Positions 10,592 through 20,721 of a stretch of DNA of 64,000 bases are shown in pieces. Made by a program: the position numbers and the translations under genes. Source of the stretch: Mycolicibacillus trivialis (GTDB taxonomy: Bacteria > Actinomycetota > Actinomycetes > Mycobacteriales > Mycobacteriaceae); assembly GCF_002102395.1 (NCBI RefSeq), contig NZ_LQPZ01000025.1, positions 1 through 64,000 of the forward strand, in the 5' to 3' direction. The notes under the pieces were generated by a model. The model did not search any database. It was not told the DNA's origin and was given only the letters and a program-made list of their open reading frames with translations. Every line of letters begins with the position of its first letter. Position 1 is the first letter of the stretch.

Positions 10592-11245
10592 TCAGCCGGC
10601 CGCGGCGCTGAGCCGCTGGCGCAGTTCCTGCTCGAGGCGCGACAGCAGCGCCTCGTCGCGGGGCAGGCCGCACTCGGTGAGCCAGTTGGCCAACAGCCGG
10701 TGGCCGCCCTCGGTCAGGATCGACTCCGGGTGGAACTGCACCCCGTGGATGGGCAGGTCGCGGTGCTGGACCCCCATGATGACCCCACCGCGGGTGCGGG
10801 CGGTGACCCGGAGTTCGGCCGGGAGGGTCTCGGGCAGGATCGTCAGCGAGTGATAGCGGGTCGCGGTGAACGGATCGGGCAGCCCCCGCAGCACCCCGCC
10901 GTCCTCGTGGTGGACGCTGCTGGTCTTGCCGTGCAACAACTCCGGGGCCCGGTCCACCGTCGCCCCGTAGGCCACACCGATGGCCTGGTGGCCCAGGCAG
11001 ACCCCCAGCAACGGGGTGCGCGACTGCGCGCAAGCGTGCACCAGGGGGATCGAGGCGCCGGCCCGCTCCGGGGTGCCCGGTCCGGGGCTGAGCAGCACCC
11101 CGTCGACGCCCGCGGCCACGGCGGCCGGGTCGGACAGGTGCGGGTCGTCGTTGCGCCATACCGTCGCCTCGACGCCCAACTGGCCGAGATACTGCACCAG
11201 GTTGAACACGAAGCTGTCGTAGTTGTCGACGACCAGGACCCGCAT
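10592..11245 (-). CDS. trpG: glutamine amidotransferase of anthranilate/aminodeoxychorismate synthase
   Basis: Class I glutamine amidotransferase supplying ammonia to anthranilate synthase (TrpE) and/or aminodeoxychorismate synthase (PabB). Counterpart of Rv0013, 217 aa. Starts MRVLVVDNYDSFVFN. Catalytic Cys83 is in GVCLGHQAIG, and His172/Glu174 are in the FHPES motif. The oxyanion motif LLSPGPGTP is at about 51-59. No trpE or pabB is adjacent, so whether it serves tryptophan, folate or both cannot be read from the window. Its stop codon lies one base from the pknB stop on the other strand. Confidence 0.93.
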   Translation of the reverse strand: MRVLVVDNYDSFVFNLVQYLGQLGVEATVWRNDDPHLSDPAAVAAGVDGVLLSPGPGTPERAGASIPLVHACAQSRTPLLGVCLGHQAIGVAYGATVDRAPELLHGKTSSVHHEDGGVLRGLPDPFTATRYHSLTILPETLPAELRVTARTRGGVIMGVQHRDLPIHGVQFHPESILTEGGHRLLANWLTECGLPRDEALLSRLEQELRQRLSAAAG

Positions 11246-11288
11246 CGTCCCAGGCTACCGGGGCCGCGGGCCGGAACGACAGCGGCGG

Positions 11289-12041
11289 TCAGTAGCCGAG
11301 CGGGCCGGCCGGCTCGGCGAACCGCATCCGTAGCGGGTCGGTGTAGGCCGCGACGGTCAGGTCCGAGGACGGCCGTTCGCTGTAACCCAGACCGAAGCGC
11401 ACCACGTACTGGCGGTAGAGGATCACCAGCGGCGCCTCGGCCAGCGCCGTGCTCATCGCGTCCGCATCGCCGATCGCGGTGATGGTGTACGGCGGGCTGT
11501 AGGTTCGGCCGTTGAGCAGCAGGGTGTTGCCCACGCAGCGCACCGCCGACGTCGCGATCACCCGCTGGTCCTGCACCTGGACGGCCTCGGCGCCCGCGCT
11601 CCACATCGCGTTGAGCACGGCCTGGATGTCCTGCTGGTGCACCACCAGGTCGTCGGGGGAGGCGTCGCGGGGGAACCGGCCATGGGCGTCGCGCTGGGCG
11701 TCGGTCAGCGTGACCTGCAGCCCGGGACCGCTGACCGCACCGAGGCCGGCGATCGCGGACAGTTGGCTGTCCCGGTCGCGCATCGCGGCCAGCGCCGCGT
11801 CCGGTGAACCGCCATGGACCGACTCGGTCGCGGCGGCCAGGGCGGCACGGCGGTCGGTGAGCTCGTCCACCACCGCCCGCTCCTCGTGCACCATGTCCAC
11901 CAGCCGCGGTGCGTCGCTGCCGCGGATCTCATCGCCTCCGGAGACCCCGTGGGTGGCGGCCAGCAGCAGCCCGGCGGCCAGGCAGACCACCGGGACACCG
12001 ACCGACCACGGCGAGCGGCGCCGGGCGACCGTTGTGGACAT
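11289..12041 (-). CDS. DUF881 family membrane-anchored protein
   Basis: Counterpart of Rv0012 (250 aa here). N-terminal signal anchor at about residues 12-31 ([20 protein letters not shown]), a short heptad-like segment (about 45-90) and a DUF881 domain covering the rest (motifs [50 protein letters not shown]). The family is exported, often located near division genes in actinobacteria, and has no proven biochemical activity. The ATG at 12041 with GGAGAG upstream was chosen over longer in-frame extensions. Divergent from crgA, which suggests shared regulation with division genes. Confidence 0.85.
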   Translation of the reverse strand: MSTTVARRRSPWSVGVPVVCLAAGLLLAATHGVSGGDEIRGSDAPRLVDMVHEERAVVDELTDRRAALAAATESVHGGSPDAALAAMRDRDSQLSAIAGLGAVSGPGLQVTLTDAQRDAHGRFPRDASPDDLVVHQQDIQAVLNAMWSAGAEAVQVQDQRVIATSAVRCVGNTLLLNGRTYSPPYTITAIGDADAMSTALAEAPLVILYRQYVVRFGLGYSERPSSDLTVAAYTDPLRMRFAEPAGPLGY

Positions 12042-12135
12042 CGGCTCTCCGTTCTGTGCATGCGACCCTGCGTTAGGCTCGGTGGCAACGAATGTTCGCA
12101 GGTGTACCCCCGCCCGCTCAGTATCCGAGGTTCTG

Positions 12136-12417
12136 ATGCCCAAGTCCAAAGTCCGTAAGAAGAACACCTTCGCCGCCAGCTCGGTGAGCCGCACCCCGGT
12201 GAAGGTGAAGGCTGGGCCGTCCAGCGTGTGGTTCGTCGCCCTGTTCATCGGGCTGATGCTGTTCGGGCTGGTCTGGCTGATGGTCTTCCAGTTGGCGGCC
12301 ACCGGGTACGACGTGCCCAACGCGCTGATCTGGATGGCCGATCTGGGCCCGTGGAACTACGCGATCGCGTTCGCGTTCATGATCACCGGCCTGCTGCTGA
12401 CCATGCGGTGGCGCTGA
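12136..12417 (+). CDS. crgA: CrgA, cell division membrane protein
   Basis: Small divisome protein that interacts with FtsZ, FtsQ, FtsI and CwsA in mycobacteria (Rv0011c counterpart, 93 aa, the usual length). Basic N-terminus [12 protein letters not shown], then two transmembrane helices at about 32-53 ([20 protein letters not shown]) and 70-90 ([16 protein letters not shown]) joined by a short extracellular loop. The ATG at 12136 gives the family N-terminus. It is divergent from the DUF881 gene across a 94-bp gap and is followed by the PH-domain gene after 118 bp. Confidence 0.96.
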   Translation: MPKSKVRKKNTFAASSVSRTPVKVKAGPSSVWFVALFIGLMLFGLVWLMVFQLAATGYDVPNALIWMADLGPWNYAIAFAFMITGLLLTMRWR

Positions 12418-12471
12418 AAAGTCACGGTCAGGTCACGATCCGTTGTCCCGGCCGCAACCGAATCGTGACCC

Positions 12472-12489
12472 AATCACACGCGTGTGATT
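12472..12489. promoter_or_regulatory. perfect 18-bp palindrome, probable operator
   Basis: AATCACACGCGTGTGATT is a perfect inverted repeat with no spacer, located 47 bp before the ATG of the PH-domain gene and 54 bp after crgA. With no loop and no U-run it is a better candidate for a dimeric repressor site than for a terminator. It directly adjoins the DnaA-box-like cluster at 12489-12520. Confidence 0.55.
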
Positions 12490-12520
12490 TATCCCCACTG
12501 TGGAAAACGCCTGTGGATAA
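12489..12520. promoter_or_regulatory. cluster of three DnaA-box-like sequences
   Basis: TTATCCCCA (12489-12497), TGTGGAAAA (12499-12507) and TGTGGATAA (12512-12520) lie within 32 bp. The last is an exact reverse complement of the classical box TTATCCACA and the first differs from it at one base. The cluster sits 15 bp before the start of the downstream gene, so DnaA could control that promoter or be titrated there. Confidence 0.5.
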
Positions 12521-12535
12521 CTCGGAGGTGTGGGG

Positions 12536-12967
12536 ATGACCGGGCCTGAGGAACCGACGGTCTGCTGGGCGCCGCCCACCGCGGGCATCGTGGCCGCAGG
12601 CGGAGCCGGGCTGGTCCTGCTCACCCTCGGCCTGCTGGCCGTCACCGACGCGCCGGGCCGGGTTCTGATCACGCTGGCCGGTCTCGGCCTGCTCGGTTTC
12701 GCGGTGCTGTCCTGGCGGGCACGGCCGCGGCTGGCCGTGGCAGGCGCGGAACTGGTGGTGCACGGCTGGTTCCGCACACGGCGGCTGACCCGGGAGGCGA
12801 TCGCGCTGATCCGGATCACCGAGTTCCAGCGCATCGGCCGCAAGACACGGCTGCTGGAGATCGAGACCACCGACGACGATCTGGTGGTGTTCTCGCGCTG
12901 GGACCTGGGCACCGACCCGGTGGATGTGCTCGACGCGCTGACCGTCGCCGGCTTCGCCGGCCGCTGA
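12536..12967 (+). CDS. PH-domain membrane protein (Rv0010c-like)
   Basis: Counterpart of Rv0010c, 143 aa, function unknown. Two transmembrane helices at about 14-35 and 40-62 are followed by a bacterial PH-like domain (about 64-140; LAVAGAELVVHGWFRTRRL then LEIETTDDDLVVFSRWDLG). The ATG at 12536 is seven bases after GGAGG (12524-12528). A GTG at 12530 is in frame two codons earlier. It lies directly downstream of the palindrome and DnaA-box cluster and convergent to ppiA. Confidence 0.85.
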   Translation: MTGPEEPTVCWAPPTAGIVAAGGAGLVLLTLGLLAVTDAPGRVLITLAGLGLLGFAVLSWRARPRLAVAGAELVVHGWFRTRRLTREAIALIRITEFQRIGRKTRLLEIETTDDDLVVFSRWDLGTDPVDVLDALTVAGFAGR

Positions 12968-13015
12968 GGCGTCCCCGCGCCGGGTCGGCGCGGCGTCAGG
13001 CCCCGTCGGGTCTCG

Positions 13016-13546
13016 TCAGGCGACCGTGATCGACTCGATCACGACCGGCTCGGTGGGCCGGTCGCCGCTGTCGGTCACGGTGTTGGCGATCTCGTCGACG
13101 ACCTTCTTGGAGTCGGCGTCGCGGACCTCACCGAAGATGGTGTGCCTGCGGTTGAGGTGCGGGGTCACGCCGACGGTGATGAAGAACTGCGACCCGTTGG
13201 TGCCGGGACCGGCGTTGGCCATCGCCAGCAGGTAGGGCCGGTCGAACTGCAGTTCCGGGTGGAACTCGTCGCCGAACTGGTAGCCCGGACCGCCGCGGCC
13301 GGTGCCGGTGGGGTCACCGCCCTGGATCATGAACCCGCTGATGACCCGGTGGAACACCGCGCCGTCGTAGAACGGGCCGGTCGAGCCGCCGGAGGCGTTG
13401 GTGGTCGAGTAGTCCTTGCTCCCCTGGGCGAGGCCGACGAAGTTGTCGACGGTCTTGGGGGCGTGGTTGCCGAAGAGCGCAATCTCGATGTTGCCGCGGT
13501 TGGTGTGCAGCGTGGCGCTCGCGGTCTGCTGAGGGCTGTTGGTCAC
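13016..13546 (-). CDS. ppiA: PpiA, cyclophilin-type peptidyl-prolyl isomerase
   Basis: Cytosolic cyclophilin A (Rv0009 counterpart, ~176 aa) that accelerates cis-trans isomerisation of Xaa-Pro bonds. The single cyclophilin domain holds all core motifs: FHRVISGFMIQGGDPTGTG, MANAGPGTNGSQFFIT and the active-site HTIFGEV. The start is uncertain. The codon aligning with the initiator Met of the M. tuberculosis protein is CGG here, so the GTG at 13546 (VTNSPQQ) is taken. An upstream in-frame extension to 13603 lacks similarity. Confidence 0.93.
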   Translation of the reverse strand: MTNSPQQTASATLHTNRGNIEIALFGNHAPKTVDNFVGLAQGSKDYSTTNASGGSTGPFYDGAVFHRVISGFMIQGGDPTGTGRGGPGYQFGDEFHPELQFDRPYLLAMANAGPGTNGSQFFITVGVTPHLNRRHTIFGEVRDADSKKVVDEIANTVTDSGDRPTEPVVIESITVA

Positions 13547-13689
13547 GGAATGACAGTCTGCCCGATGGCCGGTACCGCCCGGACGCCCGGGTGCCCCCGG
13601 CACCGGTTCTGTGCGCCCAACCGCCCCGCGGCGGGCCCAAAGATGGCAGGCTTAGCAAAGTCCGGACCCGGCAGGCGGAGAGGTGGCAG

Positions 13690-14118
13690 ATGAGGGCGAA
13701 GACGGAAGCGGCGCTGACCCCGCGACAGCGGCTGGGCCGCGGGCTGACCTACACCGCGGTCGGTCCGGTCGACGTCACCCGCGGTGTCGTCGGATTGGGG
13801 CTGAACAGCGCCCAGGCCGGGGTGAACAGTCTGCGCCGCCGCTACCGTGAGGGCCGGCTCGCCCACGAGGTGAGCGCCGCGCAGGAGGTGCTGGCCGACG
13901 AGTTCGCGGCGGCCCAGGAAGTGGTCGCCGGGCTGCCGCAGGCCCTGCGGGAAGCCCGCCGGTCCCGGCGACGGACACCTCGTCCGTGGGTGATCGGTGT
14001 CGCGGCGACCGCGGTGGTGGCCGGCGGTGTTGCCGCCGTGGTGATCGTGCGGCGAGCCGGCCGCACCGAGGAGCCGTCGCCGCGGCCGCCCAGTGTCGAG
14101 GTTCAGCCGCGCCCGTAG
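13690..14118 (+). CDS. cwsA: CwsA, CrgA/Wag31-interacting membrane protein
   Basis: Cell-wall synthesis and shape protein that bridges CrgA and Wag31/DivIVA in mycobacteria (Rv0008c counterpart, 142 aa versus 145). The N-terminal ~95 residues are a cytoplasmic, charged, helical region (RQRLGRGLTYTAVGPVDVTRG is the conserved part). One transmembrane helix is at about 101-120 (WVIGVAATAVVAGGVAAVVIV) and the tail is short and Pro-rich. ATG at 13690 has GGAGAGG upstream. An in-frame ORF extension to 13591 is not supported by the family. Confidence 0.93.
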   Translation: MRAKTEAALTPRQRLGRGLTYTAVGPVDVTRGVVGLGLNSAQAGVNSLRRRYREGRLAHEVSAAQEVLADEFAAAQEVVAGLPQALREARRSRRRTPRPWVIGVAATAVVAGGVAAVVIVRRAGRTEEPSPRPPSVEVQPRP

Positions 14119-14143
14119 CCCGCGCGTCGCAGGTCGAGATCTG

Positions 14144-14216
14144 TGGAGCCTAGGGGAATCGAACCCCTGACACCTGCCTTGCAAAGGCAGTGCTCTACCA
14201 ACTGAGCTAAGGCCCC
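14144..14216 (-). tRNA. alaT: tRNA-Ala (anticodon TGC)
   Basis: On the minus strand: acceptor GGGGCCT/AGGCTCC, D-arm AGCTCAGTTGGTAGAGC, anticodon stem CTGCC/GGCAG around TTTGCAA (anticodon TGC), T-arm CAGGGGTTCGATTCCCCT. The discriminator A is not followed by an encoded CCA. It pairs with the nearby tRNA-Ile as in other mycobacteria. Confidence 0.95.
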
Positions 14217-14226
14217 TGGCTGCCGG

Positions 14227-14331
14227 TCAGCCGGTCGGCTCGGGAAGCGTGTGCCAGACCTCGCCGCTCCGCCCGGAGCGCACGGCCAGCACGGCTATCG
14301 CCGCAACCAGCGCCAGCACCAACCACCGCAC
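14227..14331 (-). CDS. very small membrane protein, DLW-39-like
   Basis: A 34-codon reading frame (37 codons if the GTG at 14340 is used) lies between tRNA-Ala and tRNA-Ile on the same strand. It encodes a hydrophobic helix (VRWLVLALVAAIAVLAV) followed by a short charged tail ending EVWHTLPEPTG. An AGAAAGG motif stands eight bases before the GTG at 14331. Position, length, single N-terminal helix and a [DE]-x-W tail motif resemble the actinobacterial DLW-39 family of ~39 aa proteins, which I recall at this locus. The tail here has EVW rather than DLW. Function unknown. Confidence 0.5.
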   Translation of the reverse strand: MRWLVLALVAAIAVLAVRSGRSGEVWHTLPEPTG

Positions 14332-14372
14332 GCGTCGCACCTTTCTCGGTGGGCCGGGACCGGCCGGCTCGG

Positions 14373-14446
14373 TGGGCCTAGGAGGACTCGAACCTCCGAC
14401 CTCTTCGTTATCAGCGAAGCGCTCTAACCGCCTGAGCTATAGGCCC
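14373..14446 (-). tRNA. ileT: tRNA-Ile (anticodon GAT)
   Basis: On the minus strand: acceptor GGGCCTA/TAGGCCC, D-arm AGCTCAGGCGGTTAGAGC, anticodon stem CTTCG/CGAAG enclosing the loop CTGATAA (anticodon GAT), T-arm GGAGG/CCTCC with TTCGAGT, discriminator A. CCA is not encoded. Located downstream of gyrB-gyrA and the DUF3566 gene on the same strand, the usual mycobacterial arrangement. Confidence 0.95.
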
Positions 14447-14520
14447 GGATGTTGTGGACGACCGAGCGACGAGATTACCGCACCCGGCTGCCGGCCCCAA
14501 ACTACCCGATCCGCCGCCCG

Positions 14521-15324
14521 CTACTCGCGGTCGGCCAGGGTGACCTCGACGCCGCCGACCAGGTCGGCGGCGAGGTTGTAGACGAACGCGCCCAGCGCCG
14601 CCATCGCGGTGAGCAGCACGATGTTCACCAGGCCGATCAATGTGGCGGTGCCGAAGATCGAGCCGGCCGAGATCATGTCTCCGCCGGTGCTGACGCTGGT
14701 CTGTTGCAGCAGGTCACCGACGGTGTCGTTGAGCTTGCTCCAGACCCCCATGGCGCCGAGGATCAGATAGAGGAAGGCCACGGCGATCATCCAGGCGAAG
14801 AACAGCGCCACCGACAGGATCAGCGACGCCTTGAGCGTCGTCCACGGATCGATCCGGCGGATCTGCATGCTGGCCCGGACCGGCCCCCCGCCGCGGCGAC
14901 CGACCTGGATCGCACTGCTGCCGGTCGACGGCGCGGGGCGTTTCGCCGGTGCGGCCGGCGCGGCGGTCTTGCGGGGCGTGGTGCGCGCCGGCCCGGACAG
15001 GTCCGGGAGCTCGCTGCCGTAGGAATCGGTGTCCGGGCGGGCCGGCTCCACCCGCGTCGCGGTCGGGTCGGACTGCGCCGGCCGTGGCCGCACCGCCGAT
15101 CCGGACAGCACCCGCTCGCCGGCCCGGCCGTCGCCCGGCCCGGTCTTGGCCGACTCGGGCGCGGGACCCGTCGACGCCCGCCGGGCTGCCCCGCGCTGCC
15201 AGGGCGGCGCGACTTCGCCGGAGGTCCCCCCGCGGGCGGGTTCCGGACCGGTGCGGCCCGGGCTCGCCGGCTCCGGCGCGGCGGCGCCCGGTCCGGTCTT
15301 CTCCGGCTCGTGTGGCGATGTCAC
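14521..15324 (-). CDS. DUF3566 membrane protein (Rv0007-like)
   Basis: Counterpart of Rv0007, 267 aa. The N-terminal ~150 residues are disordered and rich in Pro, Ala, Gly and Thr. The C-terminal DUF3566 domain begins at RIDPWTTLKASLILS and contains two transmembrane helices (about 168-192 and 228-255). The family is restricted to actinobacteria and almost always follows gyrA. Its function is unknown, although its location suggests co-expression with gyrase. It starts 23 bp after gyrA, so it probably belongs to the same transcript. Confidence 0.88.
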   Translation of the reverse strand: MTSPHEPEKTGPGAAAPEPASPGRTGPEPARGGTSGEVAPPWQRGAARRASTGPAPESAKTGPGDGRAGERVLSGSAVRPRPAQSDPTATRVEPARPDTDSYGSELPDLSGPARTTPRKTAAPAAPAKRPAPSTGSSAIQVGRRGGGPVRASMQIRRIDPWTTLKASLILSVALFFAWMIAVAFLYLILGAMGVWSKLNDTVGDLLQQTSVSTGGDMISAGSIFGTATLIGLVNIVLLTAMAALGAFVYNLAADLVGGVEVTLADRE

Positions 15325-15347
15325 CGGTGGACTCCTTAGCCGTCGGG

Positions 15348-17834
15348 TTAGCTGCCCGACTCGTCATCGACTATGTCGGCATTGCGCGCGATCGCTATCA
15401 GTGTGTCGCCCTCGCCCAGGTTCATCAACCGAACGCCCTTGGTTTGGCGGCCGGCCTTACGGACCTGGCGTGCCTTGGTGCGGATCACCCCACCGGAGGA
15501 GGTGATGGCGTACACCTCGCTCTCGTTGTCGACGATCAGCGCCCCCACCAGCCGGCCGCGGCGCCGGTCGTACTGGATGGTCAGGATGCCCTTGCCGCCA
15601 CGACCCTGGGCGGTGTACTCCTCGATCGCGGTGCGCTTGGCGTAGCCGCCGGAGGTCGCCACCAGCAGGAAGGTGTCCTCGCGCACCACGTTGAGTGACA
15701 GCAGGTAGTCGTCGGCGTTGAAGCGCATGCCCTGCACGCCGGAGGTGGCCCGGCCCATCGGCCGCAGTGCCTCGTCGGTCGCGGAGAACCTGATCGACTG
15801 GCCGTTGGCCGAGACCAGCAGCAGGTCGTCCTCGGCCGAGCACAACATCGCGCCGACCAGTTCGTCGCCGTCACGCAGGTTGATCGCGACGATGCCGCCG
15901 GAACGGTTCGAGTCGAAATCGGTCAGCTTGGACTTCTTGACCAGCCCGTTGCGGGTGGCCAGCACCAGGTAGGGCGCGTCCTCGTAGCCCTGGATCTGGA
16001 TCACCTGCGCGATGCGTTCCTCGGGCTGGAAGGCCAGCAGGTTCGCGACGTGCTGGCCGCGCGCGGTGCGCGAAGCCTCCGGCAGGTCGTAGGCCTTGGC
16101 CCGATACACCCGGCCCTGCGTGGTGAAGAACAGGATCCAGTCGTGGGTGGAGCAGACGAAGAAGTGCTTGACGATATCGTCCTGCTTGAGGCCGGCGCCC
16201 TGCACGCCCTTGCCGCCGCGCTTCTGGCTGCGGTACAGGTCGGTGCGGGTGCGTTTCGCGTAGCCGGTCTCGGTGATCGTGACGACCACGTCCTCGCGGG
16301 CGATCAGGTCCTCGTCGCTGACGTCGCCGTCGGCCGGGACGAGCTTGGACCGCCGGTCGTCGCCGTACTTCTCGACGATCTCGGCCAGTTCGTCGCGCAC
16401 GATCGCACGCTGGCGCTCCGGCTTGGCCAGGATGTCCTCGAGGTCGGCGATCTCGGCTTCGATCTTGGCGAGGTCGTCGATGATCCGCTGCCGTTCCAGG
16501 GCGGCCAGCCGACGCAGCTGCATGTCCAGGATCGCCTGAGCCTGGATGTCATCGATGTCGAGCAGGTCGATCAGGCCCTGCCGGGCGATGTCGACGGTCT
16601 GCGAGGCCCGGATCAGTGCGATGACCTCGTCGAGGGCGTCAAGCGCCTTGACCAGGCCGCGCAGGATGTGGGCCCGCTCGTTGGCCTTGCGCAGCCGATA
16701 GGTGGTGCGCCGGACGATGACGTCGAGCTGGTGGTCGACGTAGTGGCGGATCATCTGGTCCAGCCGCAGGGTGCGCGGCACCCCGTCGACGATCGCCAGC
16801 ATGTTGGCACCGAAGCTGGTCTGCAGCTGGGTGTGCTTGTAGAGGTTGTTCAGCACCACCCGCGCCACCGCGTCGCGCTTGACGTCGATGACGATGCGCA
16901 GGCCCACCCGGTCACTGCTCTGGTCCTCGATGTGGGCGATGCCGGCCAGCTTGCCGTCGCGCACCTGCTCGGCGATCGAGGTGATGAAGTTGTCGTGGTT
17001 GACCTGGTAGGGCAGCTCGGTGATGACCAGCGAGTTGCGCCCCCGGGAGTCCTCCTCGATCTCCACCACACCGCGCATCCGGATCGAACCGCGCCCGGTG
17101 GTGTAGGCGTCGTGGATGCCCTGGGTGCCGACGATCAGGCCGGCGGTCGGGAAGTCCGGGCCCTTGACCCGTTCCATGACCGCGGCGAGGGTCGCCTCCT
17201 CGTCGGCGTCGAAGTTGTCCAGCGCCCAGTACACCGCCTCGGCGAGTTCGCGCAGGTTGTGCGGCGGGATGTTGGTCGCCATCCCGACGGCGATACCGCC
17301 GGAGCCGTTGGCCAGCAGGTTGGGGAACCGGCTGGGCAGCACGGTCGGTTCCTGCACCCGACCGTCGTAGTTCGGGATGAAATCGACTGTCTCCTCGTCG
17401 ATTTCACGCAGCATCTCCATCGCGAGCGGGGTGAGCCGCGCCTCGGTGTAACGCATCGCGGCCGGCGGGTCGTTGCCCGGCGAACCGAAGTTGCCCTGCC
17501 CGTCGACCAGTGGGTAGCGCATCGACCAGGACTGCGCCATCCGGACCAGGGTGTCGTAGATCGACGAGTCACCGTGCGGGTGGTAGTTACCCATCGTCTC
17601 GGCGACCGAACGCGCCGACTTCGCGTGGCTGCGGTCCGGGCGGAAGCCGGAGTCGAACATGGCGTAGAGCACGCGCCGGTGCACCGGCTTGAGACCATCG
17701 CGGACTTCGGGCAGTGCGCGACCGACGATCACGCTCATCGCGTAGTCGATGTAGCTGCGCTGCATCTCCTGCTGGATGTCGACCGGTTCGATGCGGTCGG
17801 CGGCGTCTTCGGGCGGCAACGTCGTGTCGGTCAT
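15348..17834 (-). CDS. gyrA: DNA gyrase subunit A
   Basis: Cleaves and rejoins DNA in the GyrA2B2 complex that introduces negative supercoils; the sole type II topoisomerase of mycobacteria. 828 aa. Catalytic Tyr129 is in AAMRYTEAR, and the GyrA box QKRGGKG at about 537-543 opens the DNA-wrapping C-terminal domain of six blade repeats. The quinolone-determining region reads [12 protein letters not shown], so residue 90 is Ser, where M. tuberculosis has Ala; residues 91 (Ser) and 94 (Asp) are wild type. The tail after the last blade is short. It follows gyrB by 46 bp in one operon. Confidence 0.99.
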   Translation of the reverse strand: MTDTTLPPEDAADRIEPVDIQQEMQRSYIDYAMSVIVGRALPEVRDGLKPVHRRVLYAMFDSGFRPDRSHAKSARSVAETMGNYHPHGDSSIYDTLVRMAQSWSMRYPLVDGQGNFGSPGNDPPAAMRYTEARLTPLAMEMLREIDEETVDFIPNYDGRVQEPTVLPSRFPNLLANGSGGIAVGMATNIPPHNLRELAEAVYWALDNFDADEEATLAAVMERVKGPDFPTAGLIVGTQGIHDAYTTGRGSIRMRGVVEIEEDSRGRNSLVITELPYQVNHDNFITSIAEQVRDGKLAGIAHIEDQSSDRVGLRIVIDVKRDAVARVVLNNLYKHTQLQTSFGANMLAIVDGVPRTLRLDQMIRHYVDHQLDVIVRRTTYRLRKANERAHILRGLVKALDALDEVIALIRASQTVDIARQGLIDLLDIDDIQAQAILDMQLRRLAALERQRIIDDLAKIEAEIADLEDILAKPERQRAIVRDELAEIVEKYGDDRRSKLVPADGDVSDEDLIAREDVVVTITETGYAKRTRTDLYRSQKRGGKGVQGAGLKQDDIVKHFFVCSTHDWILFFTTQGRVYRAKAYDLPEASRTARGQHVANLLAFQPEERIAQVIQIQGYEDAPYLVLATRNGLVKKSKLTDFDSNRSGGIVAINLRDGDELVGAMLCSAEDDLLLVSANGQSIRFSATDEALRPMGRATSGVQGMRFNADDYLLSLNVVREDTFLLVATSGGYAKRTAIEEYTAQGRGGKGILTIQYDRRRGRLVGALIVDNESEVYAITSSGGVIRTKARQVRKAGRQTKGVRLMNLGEGDTLIAIARNADIVDDESGS

Positions 17835-17880
17835 ATGGTCCCCGTTCTTCGGTCAGGAAAGTCGAATCCGGCGCACAGCG

Positions 17881-19935
<2,055 letters not shown>

Positions 19936-20133
19936 TCACGTGCGGGGCGGTTCAGCCACCGCAGCAGGTCGTCGACTCAGTCTACCGTCAACCACCGACG
20001 GCACCGGTTTTCTGGGTGCGTTTCCACCTATCTAATTGCGTCGTGTGCTGAATATCTTGATTTCGGGGGTGTCCGCACGCTGGACAGGACGCTTCACTCG
20101 ATCCTGGCGGCTGTCAGCCCATGCCCGCGCTGT

Positions 20134-20177
20134 CTACTGTGCCCCGGTTATCCATCTACTGTGCCCCGGTTATCCAT
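20134..20177. repeat. exact 22-bp tandem duplication at the 3' end of the DUF721 gene
   Basis: Two identical head-to-tail copies of a 22-bp unit (CTACTGTGCCCC followed by GGTTATCCAT) lie at 20134-20155 and 20156-20177. The second copy contains the stop codon of the DUF721 gene, and the first lies just beyond it in the gap before gyrB. Each copy carries a TTATCCAT core similar to a DnaA box. It looks like a recent slippage duplication. Confidence 0.85.
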
Positions 20178-20721
20178 AGGTGTCGCGCGGGCCGCGGCCG
20201 CGGACGTGCCGGGGTCCCTTCCGCCAGGATGGCGCGACCGGCCCGGTGATCTTCAATGCGGTCACCACCCCGTCGCCGACCGCGGCGGCGATCTTCGCCA
20301 GCAGTTGGTTCTGGATCATCCGCAGCTGGGTGGCCCAGGCGGTGGAATCCGCCGACACCGACAGCACTCGTTCCCGCAATCCGGTCGGATCGGCGTGGTC
20401 GGCGATCTGGTCGCCGACCACCGCGCGCCACTGGGCGAACAGGGTGCCCTCGGCGACCCGCGGCGACCAGCCGCGGTGGCGGGCGAGATCGCGGGTGGCC
20501 GCCCCCAGCGGCTGCGGGTCACGGTGATCCGGCCCCGGCCCCGACCAGCGTCGCCTGCGTCCGCCGGGCCGCATCGGCCGGGCCGGGCCGCGTTGTTGGC
20601 CGGTGTCTTTTCCCTGGCTGCGCGCGGCGTGCCGGGCCTCCTCCAGGGTGCGCCGGACCAGGTCCATTCCGGGCAGGCCGGCGAGTGATTCGGGGGGGCC
20701 GGCGTCGTCGGGTCCGGTCAC
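20170..20721 (-). CDS. DUF721 family protein (Rv0004-like)
   Basis: Counterpart of Rv0004, 183 aa, located in the conserved dnaA-dnaN-recF-Rv0004-gyrB order. The N-terminal half (starts [15 protein letters not shown] when GTG is read as Met) is charged and Arg-rich (about 40-75). The C-terminal half is the DUF721 domain ([35 protein letters not shown]). Relatives (DciA) recruit or load the replicative helicase in bacteria without DnaC, so a replication role is likely. GTG at 20721 overlaps the recF stop (GTGA). A longer in-frame extension upstream is a recF shadow. Confidence 0.92.
   Translation of the reverse strand: MTGPDDAGPPESLAGLPGMDLVRRTLEEARHAARSQGKDTGQQRGPARPMRPGGRRRRWSGPGPDHRDPQPLGAATRDLARHRGWSPRVAEGTLFAQWRAVVGDQIADHADPTGLRERVLSVSADSTAWATQLRMIQNQLLAKIAAAVGDGVVTALKITGPVAPSWRKGPRHVRGRGPRDTYG

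Noticed and set aside
12472..12489. The palindrome after crgA as a transcription terminator
   Set aside because: It has no loop, no U-run, and is perfectly self-complementary at its centre, which suits a protein-binding site better.
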